Part shown: one piece after another, positions 1 to 55,680 of the stretch
Numbering within the stretch: the first letter of the stretch is position 1
How the letters are laid out: the number at the start of each line of letters is the position of its first letter
Origin: Luscinia megarhynchos
Taxonomy: Eukaryota; Chordata; Aves; Passeriformes; Turdidae
Length of the DNA stretch: 64,000 nucleotides
Reading direction: 5' to 3'
Assembly (NCBI GenBank): GCA_034336665.1
Contig: CM067570.1
Coordinates: forward strand, 17,932,502-17,996,501
The notes under the pieces: model-generated
Told to the model about the DNA's origin: nothing
Databases searched by the model: none
What the model saw: the letters and a program-made list of their open reading frames with translations, nothing else
Position numbers and translations under genes: made by a program

Positions 1-749
1 ATTTAAATTGATTCATGCTTGTATTGTATTTTCTTCTCAAATAAAAAATCAGCCTTTGAGTTTAACAAATTCTTGCATGAGATATTTGCAGTAAACAGCC
101 TATGTGATTTGCATCTTATGACATCAAGCTTTTCTTTACATGTTTTAAATATAAGTTAATTTTAAGCTTTCATACTGATGCAAATTTTCTCATTTACTAA
201 AGGCACTTTATACAGCACCTTTATTCAGCTTTAAGTTATGTCCAAACAACTAAACTCTAAAGGATAGCATGGGCCATGCATGGGGTATTGTTCTAAAGAT
301 GTCTTTCTTCTCCAAACCATCACCCTCACATATTGTAACAAGATTATTATGATATCTTCAGTGTGCATGTATAATGTCTTTACAATGGGGTTACATTAAT
401 ACAGAATACATTGCAAAAGTTCATAAAAGAAAGGTTTGGGAAAGAAGCATCAGCAAAGCAAAAAGTGCTGTTCTATATAGGTTTGAGATATAGCATGAGT
501 AAGAAAATCACTTGTTTTGGCATAAACAATGTGTTTGATATTATCTACTTTTTATTTTTCTACACTATAAAATAAGTATAAACTTACATATTATTATTCA
601 TCTTTCCAAATAATAAGGCTTTTCTTTAAAATTAATGTGTCACAAATTACTACTCTTTTTGCATGAAATCTTTATCAGGAAAAAAGTTCACATGATTTTT
701 GTGTGTGTTTAGTATTTAACATAAAAATAAAAATATTTTCTCTTTGCAG
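1..749 (+). other. SCN2A: SCN2A intron 6 (3' part)
   Basis: AT-rich intron sequence ending in a pyrimidine tract and AG at 748-749. I saw no exon in it. The alternative neonatal/adult exon 6 pair of SCN2A must lie upstream of the window. Confidence 0.8.
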
Positions 750-43027
<42,278 letters not shown>

Positions 43028-43128
43028 CATAGAATGCTGTTTGTAATAAACTGTTTACAGCCTGAAAAAGTATGTGTTTGTGTCAACAGGACTCCTGTAG
43101 GAGGTACATGCCAAACTGTCAGTTTTTA

Positions 43129-43168
43129 CATATATAGATATATATATAATTATATATATATATATATA
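43129..43168. repeat. (AT)n microsatellite
   Basis: An alternating TA tract in two blocks in the proximal 3' UTR. It is likely to be length-variable. Confidence 0.9.
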
Positions 43169-43319
43169 AGGTCAGTGCCTATAGCAAGACAGTGACCCCT
43201 CGTCATCAAACTGCAACTCTGTAAAACAGGGTAACATCTTGACAGGAGGTTGTTGTTTTTAGTGCCAGCTGACACTGCTGAAGAGATGATAAAATGGCCA
43301 CCCAGACTGTAGGGACCAG

Positions 43320-43338
43320 AAAAAAAAAAAAAAAAAAG
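43320..43338. repeat. Poly(A) run in the 3' UTR
   Basis: An uninterrupted run of about 19 A. It has no upstream AATAAA within 30 nt, so it is not evidence of polyadenylation. It is a likely internal oligo(dT) priming site. Confidence 0.85.
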
Positions 43339-45147
43339 GTGCAAACCTATGAATCTCTGTGTTTAACATGAAACACACAGTACAAAAATTGTATCCACTG
43401 TTAGCATTTCAACAGTCACATCTGCCATATTTTTACAAAAATCAGTGTTGGTGAACTTATCATTTTTTAATTCACAGGTTGTTTACTATTATATGTGACT
43501 ATTTTTGTAAATGGGTTTTATGTTGGGGAAGGGGGTATGAGGACCAGGTGTTCTACTCTCGGATTCTCTATAATGTACAGACAGAAGTGATTTGCATGAA
43601 GGCATGCTGCACTTGTAGTTCATGCATGGGAAAACATGACTTCGCACAAAGCAGCAGTCTGACTACTTCCATGTTTCAGGGTGGCCCTGTATGTTGAGGT
43701 GCTTAATAACAGTATCCATCTAGTATCTCATCCAGACAAATCTTAATGTGCCTGTAAAGTCCCATAGAGTCTACAATAATAGAACAGATGTTTTATTTTT
43801 TCATGAGTCACTTAACAATAGTTGAACAATCTCTGCATAAAAATTCTACCAAGGGACATAGAGTCCACTTCTAAGTATTCTTCTGTGGAAAAGTTTACCT
43901 GACCTTGGGAAATTGAGTTTACCAAAAACCTGCAAAACACAAGGATTATGAAGTTGTTCTGCTTCACCCTGCAGTATCATTTAGCCATCTTCTGCTCTCA
44001 GCAAGGTTGACATTGTATGTGTTGATTAAAAAAGTACCCTCTATGTAAATAGTTAATTTATCCCGTGGTGCATGTTTGAGCAAACAAATAATGACATGTG
44101 CACAATATTTATTGCATCAAATATGTACCACAGTAAGTGTAATTTGCAAGCTCTCAACAGCTAATATGAAGTATTCTGTACCATTATAGATAGTTTGGAA
44201 GCTATCACTGATGCATGTTTATCTTGCCTTTGCTGCTGTAATTTTACTCCTTCCACTGTTAAGAGTCTAATATGGGAAGCCATAGCTCAGTGGTTAAGTG
44301 AAATAAATTGTTCAATTGGTCATCATTCTTTCACGACATCAAGCAATAGTTTGCAGTTATTTAAGAACTTCTTGCTTTGCATTCTAAAATTTTAAGTGAC
44401 TACTGTACGGTGCATAGTCAGACTGTACAGGATATGTTGCAAACTGCCTAATCTGTTGAAAACTACATGGATAGAATTTTCTAAGAAAATATAAATACTG
44501 TAAAAAATACCATTTTATTTTATTTTTCAGCGTTTTGTACATAAAATAAGAAATGAGAATTATCTTCAGGTTGATGTTACTGTCACTTTTATTACTTTCT
44601 ATCCATAGCACTTTTTAATTCAAGAACTTCACAAAATAAGAAACAAAGGAAAGAATGGGGTAGCTTTAGGTTTCTGCTTTTTTATTAGTACTGTATTTTT
44701 GCACACATTTTAATGTGAAATAAGTTTCAAACTGAGTCCAAAATGCACTTGCTTCCAAATAGATATAACTTGTAATTGAAATGTGGTGGGGAGGATTTGT
44801 TTAAAATTCTAGCACTGCCTGCATCAGAAGTTTCAAGGTAGTCTTTTTATTCATTAAATCTTCACCAGTGTTTGTTTACATAGACTATTCTTATTCTTGT
44901 TGATTCATGCTGCACTAGAACTGTTCTAAATATAATATGGGATCCACAATGTTTTTTTTTCCACAGGAATTAAATAGCAAACTTGTATAATTGATCACAT
45001 CAGGACATTTTGTGTTTCTTACACAAGCAAAAATTCGATGTTGACTCCTCCTTTTACAAAAATATTGACTTGTGTGTCGGTGAACTGCATGCAGGAAAAT
45101 GCTATTACCATAAAGAACAGTAAACCACATTACAGTTGAGCCAAAAG

Positions 45148-45153
45148 AATAAA
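45148..45153 (+). terminator. SCN2A: Probable SCN2A polyadenylation signal
   Basis: Canonical AATAAA in 'aagaataaagacttc', with a U-rich downstream element. It is the last good signal before sequence that looks intergenic. Confidence 0.6.
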
Positions 45154-45170
45154 GACTTCATTTTTTATTG

Positions 45171-46380
45171 TATTTAATGGTTCTGTCTTCATTTTTTTGC
45201 CACTCAAAACTATTGGATATCAAGAGGTGCTATGAAAATAAAATATTAATATATAAAGTGTTAGAAATAGATTTGTGAAAAGTGAAAAAAAAATTGAAGC
45301 TGTATGCTTTCTGAAAGATCTTAAACATGATTTGCACTTACACTCTTGAGGTTATTAATCCTATTCAGGATCTCATTAGGATAATCTCTAAGAGCTCATG
45401 ATGCTTCAATCCCTTTTTCATATCAGGTATTCTGAGACAACTAGAAAAACAGATATTAAAGAAAGACTCTAGCTACTAAGGCTGCAATGTATGTATCACT
45501 TCAATTATATTTTACATTTGAAGTGAAGAATTATCTTTGTGTTATAAAGAAAAAAATACTTATCTCATTATTTTCTAAGAACAATTTATGATTTTGTGGT
45601 GACAATGGAGTGAAATTTTTAGGTAGCAGTCATATTTGAGTGCTATTTCTAAAAAGAAAGTTTCCCTGTTGTAAATTTAAAGTACTGCAGTGAAGGTTAC
45701 ACTGAACAAATCAAAAGCACAAACTCTAATCATCATAGATGTGCAGGTACGCAGTCTACATCAGATCCTCTGAAGAGTATTGGGAAAACCAGATGTACCC
45801 AGATGTGTGATGTGGAACTCCGAGCTTTGGGTGTGCACCCCAGCAGAAACACTTGCAAAGGGAGCAGCGGGATGGTGCGTGCCTTCTGCCCATTCTCTCC
45901 ACAACTTTCAACCACTGATGGTCTATTGACGTTGTTTACTTTAAAAATAAGTATTACTGCTCTCGTGTAGTGAGCTCTTAGGCTGCAGTGTTTCACTTAG
46001 ATTTTTTTACCTTAGCTGCAAAAAAACAATTGTCAGGGCAGGGTGTAATAGGGAGAGATGAGAGAATCCAAAATCCAGAAAAAATTCCGAAATCAAAAAA
46101 AGTGTAAGGAAAGGACAAGTTTCATATTGGTTTGGTTGGTTTTGTGAAGGGAAAGGTCTTGAAAAAGTTTGCAGGTTCATAAGTAATATATTTGTCTGAC
46201 TTTGAAAATAATCAGTATGTGTCTGAGAGGGGTTTGTGCTTACCAGAAGACTAGTACGACGGAAGGAATTATTAAAAGCCTCAAACAACAAGCAGCTGTG
46301 CTTTTGCTTGGGTACCCCTCCCTTTGTTTGTTCTGTAAACAAGTCTGTAGCTGCACTGGGAACACCTGTGACAGCCACAT
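45171..46380. other. Intergenic segment between SCN2A and the CpG island
   Basis: About 1.2 kb, AT-rich then gradually GC-richer. I see no gene or repeat family. The short distance suggests that termination of SCN2A and the next promoter are close neighbours. Confidence 0.6.
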
Positions 46381-47160
46381 GGGAACCGGCGATGCCCGGC
46401 GTGTCCGCCGGCCGCCCGCGGGCAGGTGAGGGGCGCGGCCGCTCCCCGGGCACCGCGGAGCCGGGCGGGAGGCGGGGGCCGAGCAGCTCCGCAGGGCGGC
46501 CCGGGGAGGGCGGAGCGGCCCGGGGAGCCGCTCGGGGTCACCCCGCCCCGGAGCCGGGAACGCGCCGCTGCCGCGCTCTCTGCCGGCGATGGAGGGCGGG
46601 GGCTCGGCGTCCGTGCTGGCGGCGGCTGCCGGCGCGGGGCCGGCTGGCGAGCCTGGGAGGCGCCAGGAAGCGCTGGAATACCGGTGCCTCAGGTGAGGAG
46701 CCGCAAGCGCAGTGCGCGATTGGCAGCGCGGGGCGGCGGTGGAGCCCGGCGGCCCCGCTGCCAGCCCGCTCTGCGTGAGGAGGACAAGCCCCGCCGCCGT
46801 CTGCGTTTGAGTCACCCGGAGAGAGCGGCTGTCTCCCCCCGCGCTGGATCCTCGCCTGTCTCTCCTGGTTGGCGACTCCTGAGGCGCGAAGGGATGCGAG
46901 GTGAGGTGGCCTGCGGTGCCCCTTTGGGGCTCCCTGGGATTTGGCTGTCCCGCGGCGCTGCCCCTGGCGCAGCGCTGGTTCCAGCCGCGGCCTCGCCTCG
47001 GAGCCCCGCGGTGAGGGGGGTCCGCCCGGCTGGGCCTGGCCGGCCGGGCCTGGCTCCTCCGCAGGGCACGGGCCGAGCCGCGCTGCCCCCTGTCCCCGCA
47101 CAGCGGAGTAACCGGGAGACGTCCCGGGGGTTCTGCGTAGTCTGTGGGTCTGGATAGATC
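46380..47160 (+). promoter_or_regulatory. CpG island, probable promoter of the downstream gene (CSRNP3 by synteny)
   Basis: An abrupt change from AT-rich DNA to about 780 bp of dense CpG (for example 'ggcgcggccgctccccgg'), fading by about 47160. A NotI-type GCGGCCGC word and GC boxes are visible. In amniotes CSRNP3, a nuclear cysteine/serine-rich transcription factor, lies next downstream of SCN2A in the same direction and starts with non-coding exons. That is the basis of the assignment. Long open frames on both strands here result from the GC bias. The direction (+) is inferred. Confidence 0.75.
46589..46692 (+). CDS. Possible first coding exon in the CpG island (unidentified N-terminus)
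   Basis: An ATG at 46589 in a fair context (ccggcgATGG) opens 34 codons, MEGGGSASVLAAAAGAGPAG and on to QEALEYRCL, ending exactly at a good donor CAG|GTGAGG (46693). I do not recognise the peptide. It is not the known CSRNP3 start (MSGILKRK). It may be an upstream or alternative N-terminus, or simply 5' UTR with a chance ATG ending at a genuine exon-1 donor. No downstream exon in matching phase was found. Confidence 0.3.
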
Positions 47161-48629
47161 CTGTGGGGCTGCACGACTGCGCTAGTCTGTGTGGGAAGCT
47201 GTGTTGTATATCCACCCAGCACAGCAAACTCGCAAACGAGATCCCTCCAGTTCATTCTTTGTCTGAAACATCTCCTGGTCTAAGTTGACAGGAAGATAAC
47301 CATTTGTGAGAGGCAGCAGCTGACCCGGGCTAGTAGAACTAAATATTGAACAGATTGCTCCAGGCTGCAAAACACGCTCAGTTCCCCATGTTCTTTCACA
47401 CTTAATGGGTAATCGCACCCGCCGTATATTGCGGTGCTCTGAATGACGATATGTTTTACTGGGGAAAGATTGCTAACAAAAGTCTGCCACAAAAGATTTC
47501 GCATCCACATTTGTCACCCTTACTTTATCAGTGTGCAAGTTGGAGGATGGATTTTTGTGTAGTGTATGTGGAAAAAAACAGAGCACTAAGGGATTCGTAA
47601 ATTTCAGTATGTTTACCCTGAAAATTGGCAACATAATAAAGACCTAAGGGCGAAGGTGCTGGAATGACATACCCTAGGGTGATTCCAGAACAACTTTTTA
47701 GTCTTGCCGAGGAAAGCAGGCTAAAGTAATCTCTAAAATACAGGTTTAAAAAATTGACTATAAGGAAAAGTCTGTCCTTCTTGTATGCTTGTTCTTTTCT
47801 GTGGCTGTTATTTCAATATGTTATTTTCGTGTTTATTGTTTGAACAGTAGTTCGGGTTAGCTCGGCAGCATCCCTCACTAGTCACTAAAAATCTCATCAC
47901 AATTTGTTTTAGAGAATGCAGTTAAGTGCAGCAAAATGAGAAAAAGTGGATAGTTTGTGACTAAGCATGCTTCATTTTAAAGTGTTCTTATGCATTATAA
48001 AGCTTTTTAGGTCTATTTAGCTTTTACTATGAAATAAATAGAACTTTCTGCAATATGTGGTAGAAGTTTGGTGGAAGCTTGGGAAATCTGTTTATATTTT
48101 GAGATAGTAGCATATATGGAATGTAAAGCACTTGAATGTAGACTGATTTCTTCACTCTATAGGGACCCTTACTTGTGTAATAGTCTGAAAAATGTTTGCA
48201 GCATGTACTGTCACCTTGCTGTGAATTTATCTTTTTGATAGGTCTTGTGTAGATTTTTGTTTCTGTGAGGTTGCTCTAATGACACTTTACAATTATTTCC
48301 TGCCTCTATGATTGCATCCCAATGACTGTGGAGGGAATAAGCAATAAGCAACTGCAGGAGGTTGTAATGTATGTTACAACACACAATCACTATTGTAAAT
48401 TGTTGTATTTTGGAAACAAACGACCTTGTAGAGATGCTGCAGATCAGCAGACAGCCTTGTTTGGCACTTGTCACACTGGTAGCACAGCTTGCTTTAACCA
48501 CAGGCAGATGTTACTGCATGGATGTACTACATCAGTCTATTTCTTCAAAGTGAAGGGGGGTGAATGGGGCTGAACTGTGGTTTAGTTTACTTTCTACAGG
48601 GGAATCTTCTACAGGTGGTTGATGGTGAC
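47161..48629. other. Non-coding, probably first intron of the downstream gene
   Basis: Mixed-composition sequence after the CpG island. I see no repeat family, exon or RNA gene. Confidence 0.5.
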
Positions 48630-49225
48630 TGATGGTTTTGGTTTAACCCGAGCTGGCAATTAAATGCTGCACAGCTGTTCACTCACTCCAGTAACAGGAT
48701 GGGGGAGACAATCAGAAGGGTAGAAGTGAGAACTTATGGGTTGAGGTAATGACAGTTCAGTAGGATAAAGGGAAAGCTGTGCACACAAACAAAGCCAAGC
48801 AAGGCACTCATCCACCAGTTCCCATGGCAGGCTGTTCAGCCATCTCCAGGGCAGCCAAGGCTCACATGGAATTATGACTTGGGAGGACAAATGCTGTCCC
48901 TCTAAACATCCTCCCTTCCCGTTTCTCCCCCAGGTTTGTATGCTGACATGACACCATGTGGTGTGGGATATCCCTGTGCTCAGCTGGGGGCAGCTGTCCT
49001 GGCTGTGTCCCCTCCCAGCTCCTTGAGCACCCCCATTCTCCTCACTGCTGGGGCTGTGAGAGGTGCAGGGAAGGACTTGTCTGTGTGTGAGCACTGCTCA
49101 GCAGTGACAGAAACGTCCTGGAATTACCAACACTGTGTCCAGCACAAATCCAAAACACAGCACCATACCTGTGCTATGAAGCTGCTATTAAGAAATTTAA
49201 CTCTCTCCCAGCTAAAGCCAGCACA
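48630..49225 (-). mobile_element. ERVK-like solo LTR (antisense)
   Basis: The minus strand starts TGTGCTGGCTTTAGCTGGGA and contains 'gtgctgtgttttggatttgt' and 'tgctgagcagtgctcacaca', followed by a promoter-like GC-richer section. It ends near 'gggttaaaccaaaaccatca', giving TG...CA ends. I recognise this order as a widespread avian ERVK-type LTR. It is about 600 nt and diverged, with no internal viral sequence and no evident target-site duplication. Frames at 48660-49229 belong to it. Confidence 0.75.
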
Positions 49226-49960
49226 CTAATTTAGAGAAATACTGAGCCAGAGAATAAGAAAGTTTGAGTCCTGTGAAGGCCCCAAACAACTCACTTGATG
49301 ACCCATTGAAAAAAGCTTACAGTTGTTCAGGTACTCTAAGTTAAACCCACAGGAGAAATACTGACAAGGTATTCTCAAGAGTTCAAAACAACAAAAAGAA
49401 TTTTATTGCCAACTTTAGAAAATAAAAAAAATCTTTGAAAATGGTTTAATGCGGCATTCAATCAACATAAAATACTTCTCAAAGCATTAACTTGGCCCAT
49501 CTAGCTTAGCACACTCTAAGCCAGTTCAGTTTTAACTTCTCAAAGAATCCAAGAAGAGGGAATTAGAACAAGGAAAAAAAAGACAGAAAAGATACACTTC
49601 CTTTTCTGTATCAGTACCAGCTCCTGGATTCCAGGGGTATTCAGATAAAAATTCTAAGAGGAGGTAGGGTCAAGACATCTCATTGCTTTGTGTTGGACTT
49701 TAAATACCCCATGGCCCTTCTTGGGTGGGACTTCTGGTTATTTGGCCACTTAGGGCTCCAGAGGTGGGGTGTGGAGCACTGCCCCCCCCGTGCCAGGAAT
49801 TGGCAGCCCCAGCAGCGCTGGGATACAGGCTCTTGGATGGGGGGTGTGGAGCAGGGCACAGCCTGACCTGCCCCTGCCCCCTCACACGTGCACTCCAGAG
49901 TGTCTCTAGACATCAGTCTTTTCAGTCTCACAGATGTCTCTGGCAGTGAGGACATCTTCC
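49226..49960 (-). mobile_element. Possible second LTR-like block
   Basis: It directly follows the ERVK-like LTR. The minus strand has an AATAAA (plus TTTATT at 49402-49407) inside an A/T-rich part and a GC-rich part at 49700-49900 with G/C homopolymers. That layout is typical of an avian LTR, but I cannot match it to a family or find clean termini. Confidence 0.3.
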
Positions 49961-52900
49961 TAATGTGTGCATGAATCTGAGAAAAATAGAGCATACTGGA
50001 AAAAGGATTCATCAAATAGATGCAGTGTTAAGTGAAAGACTGATTCATGCATGTGAAATTATCTAGAAGATTTAATATTTTCCTTTGTTTTTTGCTGTTT
50101 CTAGGATGCATCATTGTACTGTATTAGTTACTTTCTTATCCCACAACCCATTTAAGGAAGCTTATTCTGAAAGTAAAATTTTACCTTTTGAAGGTGAAAC
50201 TGGTTCACTTTGTTGTAAATTGCTTGACCTCTTCAGTCCAGTTTAAATACCTTAAATATCTTTGCAGAGCTTAATAAAGATGTGGGTATTGCTGCTCTCT
50301 CTCTCATCCTGTTTGCTCTATGGCTTTGACAGGCAAAAAATAAAAGCCTCTTGCATTTCCCGTTTTTCTCTCTGTTGGGGATGCCTCCCATTACTCTCAA
50401 TATCCTCCGTTACTTAATGATTAGTCCAAGCATTTTGCAAGACCTGTACAGTTCTGTGCCAGATTGTGCAGGCTAGGTCAAAAAGGAGAGTGGGCATGGC
50501 CAAAATGGAGATTAGCTGCTCTTATCTGCCCTCCAGGGAGGGGGATGAAATGAAGGTAATCAAAATTAATTAGTTTCAGTGATAATACATTCTGTATAAT
50601 GTGCTGTCTGATAAGTAAGTGTTGTTAGAACAGATAAAAAAGAATGTATTTCCTAATTAATGGTTCTGCAAAGCAATCTGGAACCATGAGCCAGTCTGCA
50701 GATAAGACATGTACCTAGTTTCCTAGGATTCTTTTTAAATTAGTCGTAGTCTGATACTTAAGTAGCTATAAGTTTAAAGGTATTTTAAATGTATGTGAGG
50801 CTGCTTTTGCAGGTAACTGTTTTGCAAAACTGTTTTCTTCGGGATTCTCCCCAACCTCATTGTTGTGTCACAAGTCAGCATATGTGACCTAAAGGTCACA
50901 TCATTTCAGTGCTGTACTTATTATGTGGTGTTCTCAAGACATTCTGTATCATACACATATTTGACAGGAAAATAAATCTAGTGTCTTGATAAGATATAAT
51001 GGGGTGCTGAAAGGGTATGTTTGGAAGTATGAATTCCATGTTATTACATGGATCCTTTGATCAGCCTGTTGGGGTTTTTTATTCACACTTCTGCAAACTG
51101 TTTGTGTTCAAGTGGGAGCTGCATGACTCTGGGTTTGACACTGCTTTTTCACTTTGCTTTGAAGTGCCAACAGCCTTCTAGAAAGGCATGATGTTCTATT
51201 TCAGTAATCAAGCACTGGTTTTTGTTACCTGGTGCGAACAGATACAAAGGGCAAATTGCAAGTATACCCTTGAAATATTGTTTTGTATAATTGCATTAGA
51301 AGTCTTTCCTTTATATGGTTTGTCATATGGTTTGTCTTATGCAGTATTGTGTGTGTGTGTGCTTTAGTCTTTTGTCTCTTCTGTTTTTTTGAGATCTGTT
51401 TGCTCAGTCCCTCTGCACAAAGTGCAGTAATGTAAATCACTAATGTATACTTTGTACCAAAGATATCTGGAAAAAACACATCTGGAAGTAGGTATTTTAC
51501 ACTGGATGTTTTAGATATGAAATACAGATTTACCTCATTTTGTATAATAATAATATAATATATAGACATAACAATGTCTATATATATGATCAGGTTTTAG
51601 TGAAAATTTGCAGGATATTTGTGGAAAGAAGCTGTGGAAGTAAGATTTGAGAAAGCATCTTGTTTTCAGGTTGAAAACAGTCAAGCATTTTTTATACAAA
51701 ACCCTGGACTATTGGTCATTTCACAGCAGACTTGTTTCTGTTATAGCCTTGCTATGTCACAACTGGCTTCTTTTGCAGTTCCCATGGCAACAAGGATTTT
51801 TGAACTGCAAAGCAGGATAGTGGTTTGAGGGGGTATAAATATTCTTTATTACAGAATAAATTTTGATCATTGAAAGCTGATCGGGCGCCCTGCTCTTCCC
51901 CTCTCAGGTTCCTCCCCTTAATCGTCTGTGTTTTGCCCATATTTTTACACCTAAATGTGAATTCCTATTTGACAAAAATACAGCTACCTGTTCTAATTTT
52001 TAACATAGTATAAGAAATTACAAAACATTGTCAAGCCTTACTGTCATGATAGCATAGAAAAATATGTTGTCTTCCAGATACAGTCTCATCAAGCAGGAGA
52101 GCACTGTATATACCTAGAAATTTGTATGTTTATGTATTTGTGAACATTGTATATGCTTATTAAAAGTAATGAGAGTTTAGTTGTTCAGGATTTGCCATGC
52201 ATCTGCTAATGTTTACTGTGGCTTGAACTTGTTTCCAAGATGCATTGATGAAATATTTACTTCTTTAACAGTCTTACATTAGATTTTTTAAGTGAAGGAT
52301 CTCAAAATACTGCACCCGATTCACAAACTAAAATTTATTAAGAGTGGCAGTAATTTTGTGTGCTTTTCAGTGTCTGTCCCATCTCAGATGAGCACAGGTA
52401 GTATGGGATGTGTGGGAGTGTATCCTGAACCAAATACAAATACCAAATGCTTTAGTTTAAGCCTTGATAGAGTACCTCTGCTTGGGTCATTTTTTTTTAA
52501 GTTAGATAGGTTTTCTGTGTTGTTGTTTTTCCTTCTGAGCACTCATTCCAAAATCAGAAGCCAGTTATTCCAGTGTGTCAAGTTCATACCATAACTCCAC
52601 AGTTTAGTTTGGGTGGTTTTGTTTTGTAACTGGTAAAAAAGAAAATGGGAATTATGCTGTTTGCTGAAACAAACAGCACGGGTAAAGGAAATAATTTAAT
52701 GCTGCAAAAGCCTCTGAATCTAAGAAATTTATCCTCATGGCATGTGATAGGTAGTTTAGAGATGTATTAAAAGCAAATCTAGAAGGTAAAGGCAGTTGCT
52801 AGTGGCCTGCGGGTCTTCATGGTTTGGGCTGGGAGACCTCTGTTTCCCCCTGTCCCTATTACCACACACATATGTGGGATTATTATGGAATAATGAAAAG

Positions 52901-55680
52901 GAAAAAACGCCACTTTGACCTCTACAAGTGGAGCTACTCATCCAAGGACAAGCAGTTCTCCTGGACAAGGATTGTACAGGAAAGAGCAACCTGGTATTTA
53001 GTAATAATTTAATCCAAATATACATTTGTTAAAGACTTTTCGCTACTGCTACCACCCATGTAGGTTATAGCTGTAACAAAATAACTTGCATATATACATG
53101 AGAGAGAAATTGAGCCTAGCGCCCAGAGCCAAGCATGAATACCCTAGATACACATAATTTATTTTCAAGTGAAGCTAGAATTTCTGGAATGACTAATTTT
53201 AACTTTTTTTTCCAACTAACTTCCACCAAATCAATTCAGAGCTAATATTGGAAAAATGCTTACAGGCTGCAGAGGTATGTAATTCATAATGCTGTATGTG
53301 ATTCTGGAACATTCTGTTTGGACATTCAAGAAACTCAAGCTGTGAAAACTGGAATTTTGAACATGAGTCTGAAAAGATTTATGCTGATGGACAGCATCTG
53401 GCAGTGTATTACATTGCCCCTCCTCCCCTGCCTTCCAACACAACCTCAACTCACTTGTAAGAGCTTGAAGGCTTATTTTAGCATTTGTTTTTCTGGCTTT
53501 GCTTGTAATACTTGGCAGTGCTGTTTTTCACTGAATAATTTGGCCAGTGCTCCCTGAGAATTCAGGAGAACAGATAATTGCTACCTTGGGTTTTAGGCTG
53601 AAGAAGTGCAAGAAGTTTGGGAAAAGGGATCCCTTAAATGCAGTTAAAGAATAAGAGGAGTTGAGTAACAATGTCAGGAATTCTCTGTTGTTTCTGGTGA
53701 GGATGTGAGGCTGGTGATTCTGCATGAAGCTCGATGAATGGGTCGAACAGCTAGCTTCTGCATCTCTGTTGAGACACATTAGGAGTGACAATGTGATGAC
53801 ATAATCGCTGACCCCAGATTGTTCTCGGCTATAAATCCTCTGGTTGCAGTCTCCACTGTTTCTCTGCATGTGCCGTTCACGTTTAAGGGCTTTTCAGATC
53901 ATCTCCAGCACCATCTGCTGCATAATGAAAAGAAAACAATTGTGCTGTGTGTGGAGCCAGCTGACTCCCTGAGTGGAGTTGGGGGTTTGCAAAATCCATC
54001 TCGTCTGGAAGAACTTGTCTGTCTGCTTGTTCTCACTGCCACTCTAAGCACTAGTCACTAGGCTGCCATTATGCCTGAAAAGTAAGACAAAGTAGGAGCT
54101 CATTTACAGGGACATACCGCGTTTTTGAGCTGGTCAGGGACTGTGTGTCTTCTCCTGCTGGTGTACAGGGCGTACCGCACATCCTGATGTGCCCCTAATT
54201 GGAAGGAGGAAAACATTGTATTTGAAGCATCTTGTCAGTGTGAGTGTGTTGGTAACACTTGTGCACCGGCTGGGAGGAGATAGCAACAGGATTTCTTAGC
54301 TGCGAGCATTCACTAGGTGTCAGTGCGGGATTGCACCGAACTGATGCTGAGTTCTTTGATTGTGGTACCTCCTTTATGAAGAGGGATTTTAAATAAAATT
54401 CCCACTTTTGTTTCCAGAATGCAATGTGGATTACATTTAAGAATAACTAGCGAATAAAAGTAATTACTTCAGCCTTATTTTTTAAGGTACAGTCTGATAA
54501 AAACACTGATATTAAAATAAAATTACTGCCATGTTTTGTGCTTATTGAAGATAATTTAAAAACTTAGAGTATCTCCTGAATTGATCACTATCGGGCTTTC
54601 TTGTCAACATTTGTTATATTACTGATGAAACACTCTATTCATACTGCTGCTGATCCTGGGTATGACTAAAATTCCTATTAAGATGTGGAAAAATGGTAAT
54701 TTTTATAGTGATACATTATCTGTAAAATGAATACATTCACTTAATTATTATCAAAACTATTGTTTTAATCAAGAGATGTTAAAGATCAAGTTCGTAAATG
54801 CCAGTCAGAGAGGAAGAAAACACCATGATTATAGCTAAAATTGCCTGGTTTCTGTTCTCTTATCATATTGTACCCCTAGAATGAAGTATGTTTATTAAAA
54901 TATCTTGAATTGCTTGCATCTCACTATTAGATGTTTTTAAAAAGATGGACTAAAAGATTGATAAAAAGATCAATTTTTATACCAGATTTAAATTCATATT
55001 TAGTCTAGTTTTAGTAATAAATTATTAAGGAACTCATCTTTTCAATCTGTATAGAGTGATCAGCATTCATCTAGAAATTTAGTTTGTTCCAAAATTGATA
55101 TTTTTGTGGTACTTGTGGAAGTGTTTGGTGAGAACTGTACTGTAGTAGGTTAAAATAGCAAAAAGAGTCCTTAATGTGATATGTGAAAATATTTGAAATG
55201 GCTTTCCTATATCTTCCAGTTTATATTGAACTTTCCTATTATATTTTAATCCATAACATTGAGTGGATGATACCCTTTGCCCTTTTATACTTAATCTATT
55301 TACAAGTGGGGCCTTTTTTAGAACTGCTCCAGGTTACTCTTAGGGAAGTGCCAGTGGTCATGCTAATAGATAAGTTAGCTTGGTTACAAAGACAAGTTTT
55401 TGACTTGTCTACACTGTATTTTGCATATTTAATATGTAGCAGAGATACTGAAGGGATTGTCTGATGGCCAATCTGCAGTATTTTCCCTATTTGCTGTAGC
55501 TGTATAAGGGTACCATCTTTGGTGCCACCTTAGTTGCATCATACCACCTGTGAGATAGGAACCATCTGATCATCAAAGGTCGATTTCTTCTGCCTAGAGT
55601 CCCTCCAGTTACGTTTAAGCACTGCATCTCTCATCATGGGACACAGCTACCTGACTGGACAGACTTTTCAGGCAATTTTT
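49961..55680. other. Non-coding, no gene recognised
   Basis: AT-rich sequence with a short (TG)n run near 51348-51361 and a TA-rich patch at 51545-51590. I see no exon with family similarity, no CR1 and no RNA gene. Confidence 0.5.

Larger units (their letters stand above)
43028..45170 (+). other. SCN2A: SCN2A 3' untranslated region
   Basis: Runs from the stop codon to an inferred cleavage site shortly after AATAAA at 45148-45153. That signal is followed by a T-rich stretch (cattttttattgtatttaat). Earlier AATAAA words (43045, 44302) could give shorter 3' ends. The segment includes an AT microsatellite and an A run. The 3' boundary is inferred, since no transcript evidence is available. Confidence 0.65.

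Noticed and set aside
43320..43338. A run as a genuine mRNA poly(A) end or retrocopy tail
   Set aside because: There is no polyadenylation signal upstream at the right distance, no retrocopy body, and UTR-like sequence continues for about 1.8 kb.
46236..47255. Long open frames (up to 243 codons) on both strands
   Set aside because: Stop-poor frames are expected in a CpG island. The translations are Arg/Pro/Ala/Gly-rich with no domain. Only the short ATG-to-donor segment was kept, at low confidence.
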